A stretch of 64,000 nucleotides of DNA from assembly GCA_937951875.1 (NCBI GenBank), contig CALGAN010000027.1, forward strand, positions 1 to 64,000, written 5' to 3'. Source of the DNA: an uncultured Alkalilimnicola sp. Lineage in GTDB: Bacteria; Pseudomonadota; Gammaproteobacteria; Nitrococcales; AK92. Each line of letters begins with the position of its first letter. The first letter of the stretch is position 1. The notes under the pieces were generated by a model. The model made no database searches, had not been told where the DNA came from, and saw only the letters and a program-made list of their open reading frames with translations. This document shows positions 8,370 through 16,473 of this stretch, piece after piece. The position numbers and the translations under genes were made by a program.

Positions 8370-8974
8370 GGCTGCGAGGGGATGATTTCGAGCACGCTGC
8401 GGTCGCCGGTCGGCTCCTGGGTCTCGATCCGGAGCAGGCGCTGCCGTTCGCCGGCGAGCACGACCACATCGATGTAATCCGCCAGCGGTTGTTCGCGCGG
8501 GGTGAGCTTCAGCGACCAGCTCGCTTCGTCACCGCTCAGCTCGGTGTGGAACAGGCGCTCGACGGTGGCGGTGTCGCCGCCGAGGATGGCGCGCAGCGAT
8601 TCCACGAAGGCCGCCAGTGGCGGATAGTCGGCCAGGACCAGCTGCTTGCGCTTACCGTCGGCCTGGCTGACGGTGATGGTCCCGCCGTCGATCTCGTAGG
8701 TCTCGACGCGCGGCGCGGTGTGCTCGCGCCGCAGATAGCCGGGCGGACGGAATTCCAGCGTGCCGCGGATTTCTATGGTGCCGCTCAGGATCGACAGGTG
8801 CTTGGTTTCGACGAACTGGTCGCGCAACGGCCCGCGCGCCGCCAGGCCCGCCATCAGCTGCTCGACGGTCAGCGCGCCGGCCCAGCCGGGCGCGAGCAGC
8901 AGCAGGCCGAGCAGCAGCGCCCGAGCCAGGCCGCGGTGGTGTTCAGCATGCCGTGTCGTCGTCCCAGTATTCAT
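8366..8974 (-). CDS. LolA-like outer-membrane lipoprotein carrier-type protein
   Basis: About 202 residues from ATG 8974. A hydrophobic signal segment (LARALLLGLLLLAPGWAGA) is followed by a LolA-like beta-rich domain beginning TVEQLMAGLA. Typical stretches are FRPPGYLRRE, GGTITVSQ, and a C-terminal LRIETQEPTG. Family members carry lipidated cargo across the periplasm. In aryl-polyene clusters a copy sits next to the MMPL exporter and is inferred to shuttle the lipid-linked pigment. The start overlaps the acyltransferase 3' end by 32 bp; an ATG at 9010 is also in frame but would overlap more. The 3' end overlaps the exporter in an ATGA junction. Confidence 0.82.
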   Translation of the reverse strand: MNTGTTTRHAEHHRGLARALLLGLLLLAPGWAGALTVEQLMAGLAARGPLRDQFVETKHLSILSGTIEIRGTLEFRPPGYLRREHTAPRVETYEIDGGTITVSQADGKRKQLVLADYPPLAAFVESLRAILGGDTATVERLFHTELSGDEASWSLKLTPREQPLADYIDVVVLAGERQRLLRIETQEPTGDRSVLEIIPSQP

Positions 8975-9845
8975 AGAAATTGAACCAGTTATAGGGCGCC
9001 TGTCGGGCATGGTACTCGAGTCGTTGGGCGTAGCGCTGTGTCCACTGTCGAACTTGCTGCTCCCGCTCCGCCCGCGACAGCTCGATCCGTTCGGCGAACG
9101 GCTCGAAGTGGATGTGGTAGCGATTGCCGCCGCGATAAATGCCGAAGAACAAAATCACCGGCACCTTGAGCGCGCCGGCCAGCAGGATCGGGCCGGCGGG
9201 AAAAACCGTATCGTGTCCCAGGAAGCGGCAACGCACCTGCTTGTCGCTGGTGTCGACGCGGTCGCCGAGCAGGCCGAGGATGCCGCCGCCGTCCAGCCAT
9301 TCCTTGGCGCGCAGCAGCGTGTCCGGTTTGCCCAGCGGGATCACGGTGGCGGCGACGTCGGGATTGAGCGCTTCCAGCAGCGAGGTGATCAGCTGGTTGT
9401 GGTCGTGGTGCATCAGCACCTTGATCGGCGACATGTCGACGTTCACCCCGACCGCGCGCAAGCACTCGAAGCTGCCCAGGTGCGAGCCGAGCAGGATGCA
9501 GCCCTGGCGCCGTTCCATCAGCGCCTTCACCGTTTCCCAGCCGCTGCGGCTGATCTCGAAGCGCTGGAACTGGCCGGTGAGGAAGTACACCCGATCGAGA
9601 ATGGTCGCGGCGAAGGTGTGCAAATGGCGGTAAACGTCCACGATGCCGGCGCGGCGGCCGAGCGCGGCACTGAGGAACTGCCGGGACGCGCGGCGTCCGC
9701 GCCGCCCGGTGATCAGGAAGTACAGCGTGATGGGGTGGAGCAGCAGGCGCGCCGGCGCCCGTCCCAGGCGTAGCGCGATCCAGCGAATCAGCCGCAGGGC
9801 CCAGGGGCTGCCGCGCTCGGACTGTTGCAGCCAGCGCCTGCTCAT
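8943..9845 (-). CDS. LpxL/HtrB-type lysophospholipid acyltransferase
   Basis: A 300-residue protein with the HX4E catalytic motif at His122-Glu127 (SHLGSFE) and a later GDRVDTSDKQVRCRFLG segment as in lipid A acyltransferases and their paralogues. In aryl-polyene clusters this family member is inferred to transfer the finished polyenoyl group, or a fatty acyl chain, onto the lipid anchor at the inner membrane. It is coupled on both sides: the dehydratase stop overlaps its start by 4 bp and its 3' end overlaps the LolA-like gene. A role in lipid A itself is less likely given the setting. Confidence 0.85.
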   Translation of the reverse strand: MSRRWLQQSERGSPWALRLIRWIALRLGRAPARLLLHPITLYFLITGRRGRRASRQFLSAALGRRAGIVDVYRHLHTFAATILDRVYFLTGQFQRFEISRSGWETVKALMERRQGCILLGSHLGSFECLRAVGVNVDMSPIKVLMHHDHNQLITSLLEALNPDVAATVIPLGKPDTLLRAKEWLDGGGILGLLGDRVDTSDKQVRCRFLGHDTVFPAGPILLAGALKVPVILFFGIYRGGNRYHIHFEPFAERIELSRAEREQQVRQWTQRYAQRLEYHARQAPYNWFNFYEYWDDDTAC

Positions 9846-10144
9846 GAACGCGGCGCCAGGGACAGCACGCCCTGGGCGATGTCTCCCCCGTCCGTGCGGC
9901 AGTGGAAGCGCAGCCGGGTGTCGCCCTGCTCGGTGAGCTCGATGCGCAGCGGCTGGCCGGGGCGCAGCGGCTGCACGAACTTGACCTGCGGCACGCCGAC
10001 CACCCGCAGCTCGGGGCGCAGACGGGCGGCGGCGGCCAGCACCTGGTCGAGGATCACCACGCCGGGCACCAGCGGATTGCCGGGGAAGTGGCCGGGCAGA
10101 CAGGGGTGGTCCGGCGGGATTACGCAGTCGTAATGCAGCGGCAT
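9842..10144 (-). CDS. apeI: 3-hydroxyacyl-ACP dehydratase, ApeI-type (FabZ-like)
   Basis: A short, 100-residue hotdog-fold dehydratase. HPCLPGHFPGNPLVPGVV near residues 13-30 is the FabZ-like signature, with the catalytic His in GHFPGNP and a downstream KFVQPLRPGQPL strand. It forms the trans double bonds together with the ApeP-type enzyme. It starts at ATG 10144, where TGATG joins it to the ligase gene. Short length is normal for ApeI; housekeeping FabZ is longer. Confidence 0.85.
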   Translation of the reverse strand: MPLHYDCVIPPDHPCLPGHFPGNPLVPGVVILDQVLAAAARLRPELRVVGVPQVKFVQPLRPGQPLRIELTEQGDTRLRFHCRTDGGDIAQGVLSLAPRS

Positions 10145-11442
10145 CAGTCTCGTCCCAGCGTGTGCAGCATGTCGAGTAGGGCTTGCCGCGGCAGTTTGCC
10201 GGCGGCGTTGCGCGGCAGCGCCTCGACCCGGTACAGCGGTCGCGGCAGGAAGGCCGGATCCAGCACCCGCCGCAGCCGCTCCAGGATGTCCTGGTTGCTC
10301 AGGCTGGGCGCCACCACCAGCGCGCACAGCCGGGTGCGCTCGTCGGCATGGTCGGGCATGACGAACACACCGTCCAGTACGCCCTCGATGGCTTGCAGCT
10401 TGAGATTGAGATCGGCCAGCGAGGCGCGCTTGCCAGCGATGTTGATCAGATCGGCGCTGCGGCCCAGCAGGCGGAACCGGCCGTCGGCCTCGACCTCCAC
10501 CAGATCGTTCAGCGGCTGGCGCAGATCGTCCAGGTGGGCCACCTCGGCGCAGGCGCCGTCTTCGGTCGGCGTGATCCGGACGCCGGGGTACGGGGTCCAC
10601 AGCGGGCCGTTGGTGGTGCGGCGGGTGGCGATGGCGCCGGTTTCGGTCGAGCCGTAGATCTCCAGCACCGGGGCCGCGAACGCCGCTTCGGCCTTGGCCG
10701 CCAGCTCGACGGGCAAGGGCGCGGTGGCGGACAGCACGAATTCCACCGCTGGCCAACGCAGTCCGGCTTCGACGCAGGCGCGCAGGTGCAGCGGCGTGGT
10801 CACCAGCACCCGCGGCGGTGGCAGGGCCGCCAGCCGGGCCTGGACGTCTGCCGGAAAGAACGGCCGGCCGGTGTCGATGCGCAGGCCGCTCACCAGCGGC
10901 AGCACGATGGTGGTTTCCAGACCGAACATATGCTGCGGCGGCACGGTCGCCAGCAGATTGCAAGGGCCGTCCGGAAAGGGCAGGCGGCGGCGGGTGAGCT
11001 CCGCGCCGGCGAACAACGCCCGCCAACGCTTGCGATGGGCGCTAGGCCGACCGGTGCTGCCGGACGTGAACAGCGTCACCGCCAGTCGGTCGGCGTCGAT
11101 CAGCTGCGGCGGCGGCAGCGGCGCGGCGTCGGCCAGCGCGGCGTTTACCCAGGCGTCGTCGATGACCTGGCCGCCGGCGTGCTCGGCCAGCAGATCGGCG
11201 ACGGTCTGCTCGGAGCGGTTCGGCGGCAGCAGCGTCTGCAGGCCGCGGCTCAGGCCGGCGGCGAAGGCCAGCAGAAAGGCGTAGCGGTTCTCGCACAGGT
11301 TGATCAGGCATGCGCCATCCGGCAGAGCGCCGGCCACGCGGGCGACGTCGTCCTGGAATTGCGGCAGCGTCAGCGCCAGGCCTTCATGCCAAGCGATGAT
11401 GTCCCGCTCGCGAGCGCCGGCGATCAGGGGCAGCGTGCTCAT
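10144..11442 (-). CDS. apeH: AMP-dependent acyl-ACP ligase (ApeH-type)
   Basis: A 432-residue adenylate-forming enzyme. The P-loop-like A3 motif FTSGSTGRPS is at residues 125-134, the A5 motif EIYGSTETG lies near the middle, the hinge region reads RLLGRSADLINIAGKR, and the catalytic Lys of the A10 motif is Lys416 (NAAGKLPRQ). In the E. coli system ApeH loads the aromatic starter (4-hydroxybenzoate) onto the carrier protein. Here the starter is unknown because no head-group gene is in the window. It is coupled to neighbours at both ends: ATGA at 11439-11442 and TGATG at 10142-10146. Confidence 0.86.
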   Translation of the reverse strand: MSTLPLIAGARERDIIAWHEGLALTLPQFQDDVARVAGALPDGACLINLCENRYAFLLAFAAGLSRGLQTLLPPNRSEQTVADLLAEHAGGQVIDDAWVNAALADAAPLPPPQLIDADRLAVTLFTSGSTGRPSAHRKRWRALFAGAELTRRRLPFPDGPCNLLATVPPQHMFGLETTIVLPLVSGLRIDTGRPFFPADVQARLAALPPPRVLVTTPLHLRACVEAGLRWPAVEFVLSATAPLPVELAAKAEAAFAAPVLEIYGSTETGAIATRRTTNGPLWTPYPGVRITPTEDGACAEVAHLDDLRQPLNDLVEVEADGRFRLLGRSADLINIAGKRASLADLNLKLQAIEGVLDGVFVMPDHADERTRLCALVVAPSLSNQDILERLRRVLDPAFLPRPLYRVEALPRNAAGKLPRQALLDMLHTLGRD

Positions 11443-12056
11443 GGGCTCGGTTTTTGGCTGTACATCAGACGACGGAAGTCGATCCGCCGCAGCTCGCGGA
11501 GAAAGCCGCGAAAACCCTGCGGTTGCGGGAAAAGGCGCCGGCGCAGCAGGTACTCGCCCACGAACAGCGCCGCCACCAGCAGGTAGTTGATGCCATTGGT
11601 GAACAGCGACCACAGCGCCGGCGGCGCCAGCAGCGCCAGCAGCAGGCACTCCGCGGTCAGCGCCGCGAACAGCAGTGTCCACGCGACGGTCACCTGCCGC
11701 GTGTAGCGCTGCCGCTGCGGCGTCAACTCCTCACCGAAGGCGATGGCGATGCGCGTGATCAACGGTGTCTCGCCGGGTTGCAGCGAGCGCAGGAAGCCGA
11801 TCAGGAACAGTAGGTTGATGGCCACGGGCGGCAGGTACAGCAGCAGCTCGCCGCGCTCCAGCGACAGCAGCAGCGCCAGCGCCGCGGCCAGCGCGGCGAC
11901 CGCCAGCCAGGCGGCGGGTCTGCCGCGGCGCAAGCTCGGCCACATGAGCCGCAGCAAAATCAAAGTCAAGATTGTCAGGCCCGGGTAGGGATCGGAAGCG
12001 GTGACCGAATAGTGCGCCGCCACCAGATAGGCCGCGAGCAGCAGCGGCAAGGCCAC
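11439..12056 (-). CDS. COG4648-type membrane protein of the aryl-polyene cluster
   Basis: A 205-residue integral membrane protein with about five or six hydrophobic segments, including DPYPGLTILTLILLRLMWPS near residues 21-40 and YLPPVAINLLFLIGFLRSL near 74-92. A FGEELTPQRQRYTRQVTVAW stretch near residue 107 is characteristic of this family (ApeG position in E. coli). The function is unknown; it is kept between the carrier protein and the ligase in many aryl-polyene clusters. It begins 10 bp after the carrier gene and overlaps the ligase gene by 4 bp. Confidence 0.82.
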   Translation of the reverse strand: MALPLLLAAYLVAAHYSVTASDPYPGLTILTLILLRLMWPSLRRGRPAAWLAVAALAAALALLLSLERGELLLYLPPVAINLLFLIGFLRSLQPGETPLITRIAIAFGEELTPQRQRYTRQVTVAWTLLFAALTAECLLLALLAPPALWSLFTNGINYLLVAALFVGEYLLRRRLFPQPQGFRGFLRELRRIDFRRLMYSQKPSP

Positions 12057-12066
12057 GGAGCGCCCC

Positions 12067-12336
12067 TTATTGCGTGCGGTGGCGCTCGATGTGCTGGCTC
12101 AGCGCGCGCAGCGAGGAGAATATCTGGGCGTTATTGGCGTCGTCGGCGCGCAGCTGGAAGCCGTAGGTGCGGGAAATAGCCAGGGCCAGCTCCAGGGCAT
12201 CGATCGAATCCAGACCAAGCCCCTCGCCGAACAGCGGCGCCTCCGGATCGATGTCCTCCGGAACGACATCCTCCAGGTTGAGGGTGTCAACGATGAGGCG
12301 CGCGACCTCTTGCTCGAGCGGCAGCTGTGCTGTCAT
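12067..12336 (-). CDS. Acyl carrier protein of the aryl-polyene cluster
   Basis: An 89-residue carrier protein. GLGLDSIDALELAL places the 4'-phosphopantetheine attachment at Ser44. The start at ATG 12336 is fixed by a GGAGG ribosome site 5 nt upstream; the open frame further upstream encodes a proline run and is not part of the protein. It is the first gene of the leftward operon. Characterised aryl-polyene clusters usually have two adjacent carrier genes (apeE, apeF); only one is present here, and upstream DNA turns to the divergent MipA-like gene, so the second would have to lie elsewhere. Confidence 0.9.
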   Translation of the reverse strand: MTAQLPLEQEVARLIVDTLNLEDVVPEDIDPEAPLFGEGLGLDSIDALELALAISRTYGFQLRADDANNAQIFSSLRALSQHIERHRTQ

Positions 12337-12582
12337 GCCATCCTCCAGCCGGAAAAGCCTACGTATTTCTCTAATGCTACTGCAGCGCGGCGCCGACCGG
12401 CGGGCCGCCGATGAAGGGGCGCAGTATAACAGCTCGTATTGAATGGAAAATATGAACTTATTGCGCCGCGGGGGCGGGGGCGGTGGGGGAGGGAGTTCAC
12501 GCAAAACCTGCCATAATTCCTCGCCATCGAAAATCGGGTATGGCGGGCGGGTTCCCGATCCGTCATGCCGCTTGTGAACGGG
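12337..12582 (-). promoter_or_regulatory. Divergent promoter region of the aryl-polyene operon
   Basis: On the minus strand a good -10 hexamer TATACT (12428-12423) lies 87 bp before the carrier protein start. Upstream of it is an AT-rich patch with only a weak -35 (TTTTCC, 16-bp spacing). A G-rich tract (12470-12492) sits between the two divergent genes. On the plus strand CATAAT at 12512-12517 is a possible -10 for the MipA-like gene. Confidence 0.4.
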
Positions 12583-13407
12583 ATGTCGATCATGCGTGCG
12601 AGTTGGGTCGCATTACTGCTGATGGCGCCAGGGCTGGCCGGCGCCGAGTCGCAGCCGCTGTGGGAGCTGGGGGCGGGCGCCAGCGTGCTGGCTTTCCCCG
12701 CCTATCGGGGCTCGGAGCAGACCGAGCTTTACGTGCTGCCGGCGCCGTATCTGGTCTACCGCGGCGAGCACGTGCGTGTCGACCGCGGGGTGCTGCGCGG
12801 GTTGCTGTTCGACACCAACCGCGCCGAGTTCGACCTGAGCCTGAACGCCGCGGCGCCGGTAAGCAGCGACGATGTCGATGCGCGTGAGGGCATGCCGGAT
12901 CTGGCGGCGGTGTTCGAGGTGGGCCCCTCGCTCAATGTGCGCCTGTCGGAGGACCGGGAAGGGCCGACCTGGACGCTGCTGCTGCCGCTGCGCGCCGTGA
13001 TCGGCATCGACGAGCGCGAGCTGCGGCATGTGGGCTGGCTGTTCAATCCGAAGCTGAATTTTTACTGGCGGCAGTTCGCCGGCGCGTGGAATCTGGGGTT
13101 CAGCGTCGGGCCGCTGTTCGCCGACCGGCACTACCACAACTACTACTACGGCGTGGACGATCGTTACGCCACGCCGACCCGGCCGGTCTACGAGGGCAAG
13201 GCCGGCTACAGCGGCGCGACCGCGCTGGCGACGCTGACCCGGCGCTTCGGCCAGTGGTGGGTGGGCGGCTTCATCCGCTACGACAATCTCGAAGGCGCCC
13301 GCTTCGAGCGCAGCCCCTTGGTCGAGACCAAGCACTACCTGATGGGCGGTGTCGCCCTGACTTGGGTATTCGCGACGTCGAGCGAGAAAGTGGGGAAAGC
13401 CGACTGA
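12583..13407 (+). CDS. MipA/OmpV-family outer-membrane protein
   Basis: About 274 residues with a signal peptide (VALLLMAPGLAGA, cleaved near residue 22) and a beta-barrel rich in alternating aromatic residues. FPAYRGSEQTELYVLPAPYL near the start of the mature protein is the typical MipA/OmpV opening, and the chain ends GGVALTWVF, a terminal aromatic residue close to the end as in outer-membrane barrels. MipA was described as a scaffold for peptidoglycan enzymes; OmpV proteins are outer-membrane proteins of varied roles. The start is uncertain: ATG 12583 is given, ATG 12565 and 12592 are also in frame. It is divergent from the pigment operon and has no clear functional link to it. Confidence 0.8.
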   Translation: MSIMRASWVALLLMAPGLAGAESQPLWELGAGASVLAFPAYRGSEQTELYVLPAPYLVYRGEHVRVDRGVLRGLLFDTNRAEFDLSLNAAAPVSSDDVDAREGMPDLAAVFEVGPSLNVRLSEDREGPTWTLLLPLRAVIGIDERELRHVGWLFNPKLNFYWRQFAGAWNLGFSVGPLFADRHYHNYYYGVDDRYATPTRPVYEGKAGYSGATALATLTRRFGQWWVGGFIRYDNLEGARFERSPLVETKHYLMGGVALTWVFATSSEKVGKAD

Positions 13408-13495
13408 AATCCCGCCGAAGCGCAGCCGCCCGCGCCGGGCGGTTGCCCTACCGGTCAGCTAGACGATCGAAACAGGATTTGAGAGCGGGAAAGGT

Positions 13496-13572
<77 letters not shown>

Positions 13573-13581
13573 ACACATTCT

Positions 13582-14550
13582 TTACGCAGAGCGCTCGACC
13601 GATAGTCTCGCGAGCGACTCGAGGGCTGTTTTATAGCCGCTGTCCGGGAGACAGCGGAGGGAAGCGATGGCTCGCTCTGCCTCAACCCTTGCGAGGCCGC
13701 GAGTATAGGCAATGGCGTTGGTCTTTTCAACTGCCTTTTGAATTTCTTCGATGCGATCCAGCCCGCCCTGCTCGATCGCCGCACGGATCAGCGCCCGCTG
13801 TTCCTCGGTGCCGGTGCGCATGGCGTAGATCAGCGGCATGGTCGGCTTGCCCTCGGCCAGGTCGTCGCCGACGTTCTTGCCGATCTCCTTGGTGTCGCCG
13901 GTGTAGTCGAGCACGTCGTCGATCAGCTGGAAGGCGGTGCCGAGATGGCGGCCGTAGGCGGCCATGTCGTCGGCGATCGGCGAGGCGGGGTCGTCCAGCG
14001 TGGCGGCGAGCCGGCAGCCGGCTTCGAACAGCGCGCCGGTCTTGCGGTAGATGACCTCCAGGTAGCGCTCTTCGGTGACGTCCGGGTCGTGGACGTTCAT
14101 CAGCTGCATCACTTCGCCGGCGGCGATGGTGGTGGTGGTGGCCGACATCACCTGCATGACATGCATGCGGTTGAGGCTCACCATCATCTCGAACGACCGC
14201 GAGTACAGGTAATCGCCCACCAGCACGCTCGCCTGGTTGCCCCAGACGGTGTTGGCCGTGGCGCGGCCGCGGCGCAGCTCGGAGCCGTCGACCACGTCGT
14301 CGTGCAGCAGGGTGGAGGTGTGGATGAACTCGATCACCGCCGCCAGCAGCGCGTGATCCTGGCCCTGGTGGCCGCAGGCGCGCGCGGTGAGCACCACCAG
14401 CAACGGCCGCAGCCGTTTGCCGCCACTATTGATGATGTAATGGCTGAGCTGGTTGACTAGCGCCACGTCGGACCTTAACCGTTCCTGGATGATGCGGTTC
14501 ACGGCGGCCATGTCGTCCGCGGCGAGAGAGCGGATGGCGTTGAGGTCCAT
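13582..14550 (-). CDS. ispB: Octaprenyl/polyprenyl diphosphate synthase
   Basis: A 322-residue trans-prenyl transferase. The first Asp-rich motif DDVVD is at residues 84-88 and the second, DDVLD, at 211-215; GGKRLRP at 43-49 binds the homoallylic substrate. It makes the long prenyl side chain of ubiquinone by repeated addition of isopentenyl diphosphate. Placement next to rplU-rpmA, transcribed away from them, is the classic gammaproteobacterial order. Product chain length (C40 or another) cannot be read from sequence. Confidence 0.95.
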   Translation of the reverse strand: MDLNAIRSLAADDMAAVNRIIQERLRSDVALVNQLSHYIINSGGKRLRPLLVVLTARACGHQGQDHALLAAVIEFIHTSTLLHDDVVDGSELRRGRATANTVWGNQASVLVGDYLYSRSFEMMVSLNRMHVMQVMSATTTTIAAGEVMQLMNVHDPDVTEERYLEVIYRKTGALFEAGCRLAATLDDPASPIADDMAAYGRHLGTAFQLIDDVLDYTGDTKEIGKNVGDDLAEGKPTMPLIYAMRTGTEEQRALIRAAIEQGGLDRIEEIQKAVEKTNAIAYTRGLARVEAERAIASLRCLPDSGYKTALESLARLSVERSA

Positions 14551-14634
14551 GGGACTAGAGCTCGGATCTGCGGGAACTGGGGATGCTAGGGACGGGTATG
14601 GGCAGTGTCAAGCAAGCCGCCGGGGTCACAGGGT

Positions 14635-14663
14635 TTGACCTCCCTTGCGGGAATGGCTAAACT
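14635..14663 (+). promoter_or_regulatory. Promoter of the rplU-rpmA operon
   Basis: TTGACC (14635-14640), exactly 17 bp, then TAAACT (14658-14663), 45 bp before the rplU start. Both hexamers match the sigma-70 consensus well, and the place between divergent ispB and rplU fits. Confidence 0.75.
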
Positions 14664-14708
14664 CCCGCGCCTTACCGAATTTCGTGCACGCGCTTGGGAG
14701 AAGAAAGC

Positions 14709-15023
14709 ATGTACGCCGTCATCAAGACCGGGGGCAAGCAGTATCGCGTCTCCGAAGGGGATGTCCTACGGGTCGAGAAGATCGACGCTGAACAGGGCGC
14801 GTCCGTTGATTTCAATGAAGTGTTGATGGTTGCCGACGGCGACAACATTCAGGTTGGCGCGCCCGTGCTGGCCGGCGGCAAGGTGTCCGCCACCGTGGTC
14901 CGGCACGGCAAGGGCGACAAGGTGATCGGCGTGAAGTTCCGGCGGCGTAAGCACTACCGCAAGACCTTCGGTCATCGTCAGCTCTTCACCGAGATCAAGA
15001 TCACCGGCATCAGCGCAGGTTAA
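14709..15023 (+). CDS. rplU: 50S ribosomal protein L21
   Basis: A 104-residue protein beginning MYAVIKTGGKQYRV, the highly conserved L21 opening. The later FRRRKHYRKTFGHRQ is the RNA-binding C-terminal segment. It binds 23S rRNA in the large subunit. The start is set by a GGAGAAG ribosome site before ATG 14709. rpmA follows after 15 bp. The promoter is at 14635-14663. Confidence 0.97.
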   Translation: MYAVIKTGGKQYRVSEGDVLRVEKIDAEQGASVDFNEVLMVADGDNIQVGAPVLAGGKVSATVVRHGKGDKVIGVKFRRRKHYRKTFGHRQLFTEIKITGISAG

Positions 15024-15038
15024 GAGGTCGAATAAGCC

Positions 15039-15296
15039 ATGGCACACAAAAAGGCGGGTGGCAGCACTCGTAACGGTCGCGACTCCGAGAGCAAACGACT
15101 CGGCGTCAAGCGCTACGGCGGCGAGGTGGTGCGCGCCGGCAACATCATCGTCCGTCAGCGCGGCACCCAGTTCCATCCGGGTGAGAACGTCGGCATCGGC
15201 AAGGACCACACCCTGTTCGCGCTGATCGACGGCAAGGTGGAGTTCAAGGTCCGCGGCGAGCGTTCCCGCAAGTACGTGAGCGTTCAGCCGGTCTGA
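15039..15296 (+). CDS. rpmA: 50S ribosomal protein L27
   Basis: An 85-residue protein, MAHKKAGGSTRNGRDSES at the N-terminus, whose flexible tail reaches the peptidyl-transferase centre. The start at ATG 15039 directly gives the AHKK N-terminus without the cleaved extension known from Firmicutes. It is co-transcribed with rplU and followed by a strong terminator at 15326-15353. Confidence 0.97.
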   Translation: MAHKKAGGSTRNGRDSESKRLGVKRYGGEVVRAGNIIVRQRGTQFHPGENVGIGKDHTLFALIDGKVEFKVRGERSRKYVSVQPV

Positions 15297-15325
15297 CATC
15301 GCGCAAGGCGCCCGATGGCTCCAGG

Positions 15326-15353
15326 AAAGCCCCGTCCCGGACGGGGCTTTTTT
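15326..15353 (+). terminator. Rho-independent terminator after rpmA
   Basis: AAAGCCCCGTCC and GGACGGGGCTTT form a near-perfect stem with a very short loop, followed by TTT. It separates rplU-rpmA from obgE, though read-through into obgE is usual in this gene order. Confidence 0.9.
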
Positions 15354-15396
15354 ATGGAAAACTTACTTACCGCTCCGGCGGCGTTGGCGAGGCGAC

Positions 15397-16473
15397 ATGA
15401 AGTTTGTTGACGAGGTCACCATCCGGGTCTCGGCGGGCGACGGCGGCAACGGCGCTGTCAGCTTCCGGCGCGAGAAATTCATCCCCAAGGGCGGCCCTGA
15501 CGGCGGCGACGGCGGCGACGGCGGCGACGTCTGGCTGGAGGCCGACGAGGGGCTCAACACCCTGGCCGATTTCCGCCATACCCGCACCTTCCGCGCCCAG
15601 CGCGGCGAGAACGGCATGGGCCGCGATTGCTACGGCAAGAGCGGCGAGTCTATCACCATCAAGGTGCCGGTCGGCACCATCGTCACCGACAACGACACCG
15701 GCGAGCTGATCGGCGACCTGACCCGCCACGGCCAGCGGCTGCTGGTGGCCAAGGGTGGCAAGGGCGGTCTGGGCAACATTCACTTCAAGAGCTCGGTCAA
15801 TCAGGCGCCGCGCAAAGCTACGCCGGGCACGCCCGGCGAGCGCCGCGAGCTCAAGCTCGAATTGCGGGTGCTGGCCGATGTCGGCCTGCTGGGCATGCCC
15901 AACGCCGGCAAGTCGACCTTCATTCGCGCCGTTTCGCAGGCCAGGCCCAAGGTGGCCGATTATCCGTTCACCACGCTCTATCCCAACCTCGGCGTGGTCA
16001 GCGTCGGTCTCAATCGCAGCTTCGTGGTGGCCGATATCCCCGGCCTGATCGAGGGGGCGGCCGAGGGGGCCGGGTTGGGTATCCGTTTCCTCAAGCATCT
16101 GGGGCGGACCCGGCTGCTGCTGCATTTGGTGGATGCCGTCCCTCTGGAAGAGGGGCGTGATCCGGTCGAAGATGTGCGGGTCATCGAGCGGGAGATGGCC
16201 AAATTCAGTCCGCGCCTGCTGGAGCAGGAGCGTTGGCTGCTATTGAACAAGATGGACCTGTTGCCGCCCGAGGAGCGCGCTGCGCGCGCGGCGGACCTGG
16301 TCGAGCGCCTGCAGTGGCGCGGGCCGGTGTTTCAGGTGTCGGCGTTGAGTGGTGAGGGCACGACCGAGGTCTGTCAGCAAGTGATGAATTACTTGGAGAG
16401 GCTCCGGGAAGAGCAGGAAAATTCCGAGTCTGGAGCCTCTGGGGCGGAACAGGAAACGTATGACGAGCAGTAA
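15397..16473 (+). CDS. obgE: GTPase ObgE/CgtA
   Basis: 358 residues. The Gly-rich Obg domain fills residues 1-158 (GGDGGDGGD repeats near 36-44), followed by the G domain: P-loop GMPNAGKS at 166-173, DIPG at 213-216, NKMD at 284-287, and SALSGEG near 313. It works in large-subunit ribosome assembly and stress control. The acidic, Glu/Ser-rich C-terminus is variable in the family. The last 14 bp overlap proB, which is unusual enough to suggest coupling of the two. Confidence 0.96.
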   Translation: MKFVDEVTIRVSAGDGGNGAVSFRREKFIPKGGPDGGDGGDGGDVWLEADEGLNTLADFRHTRTFRAQRGENGMGRDCYGKSGESITIKVPVGTIVTDNDTGELIGDLTRHGQRLLVAKGGKGGLGNIHFKSSVNQAPRKATPGTPGERRELKLELRVLADVGLLGMPNAGKSTFIRAVSQARPKVADYPFTTLYPNLGVVSVGLNRSFVVADIPGLIEGAAEGAGLGIRFLKHLGRTRLLLHLVDAVPLEEGRDPVEDVRVIEREMAKFSPRLLEQERWLLLNKMDLLPPEERAARAADLVERLQWRGPVFQVSALSGEGTTEVCQQVMNYLERLREEQENSESGASGAEQETYDEQ

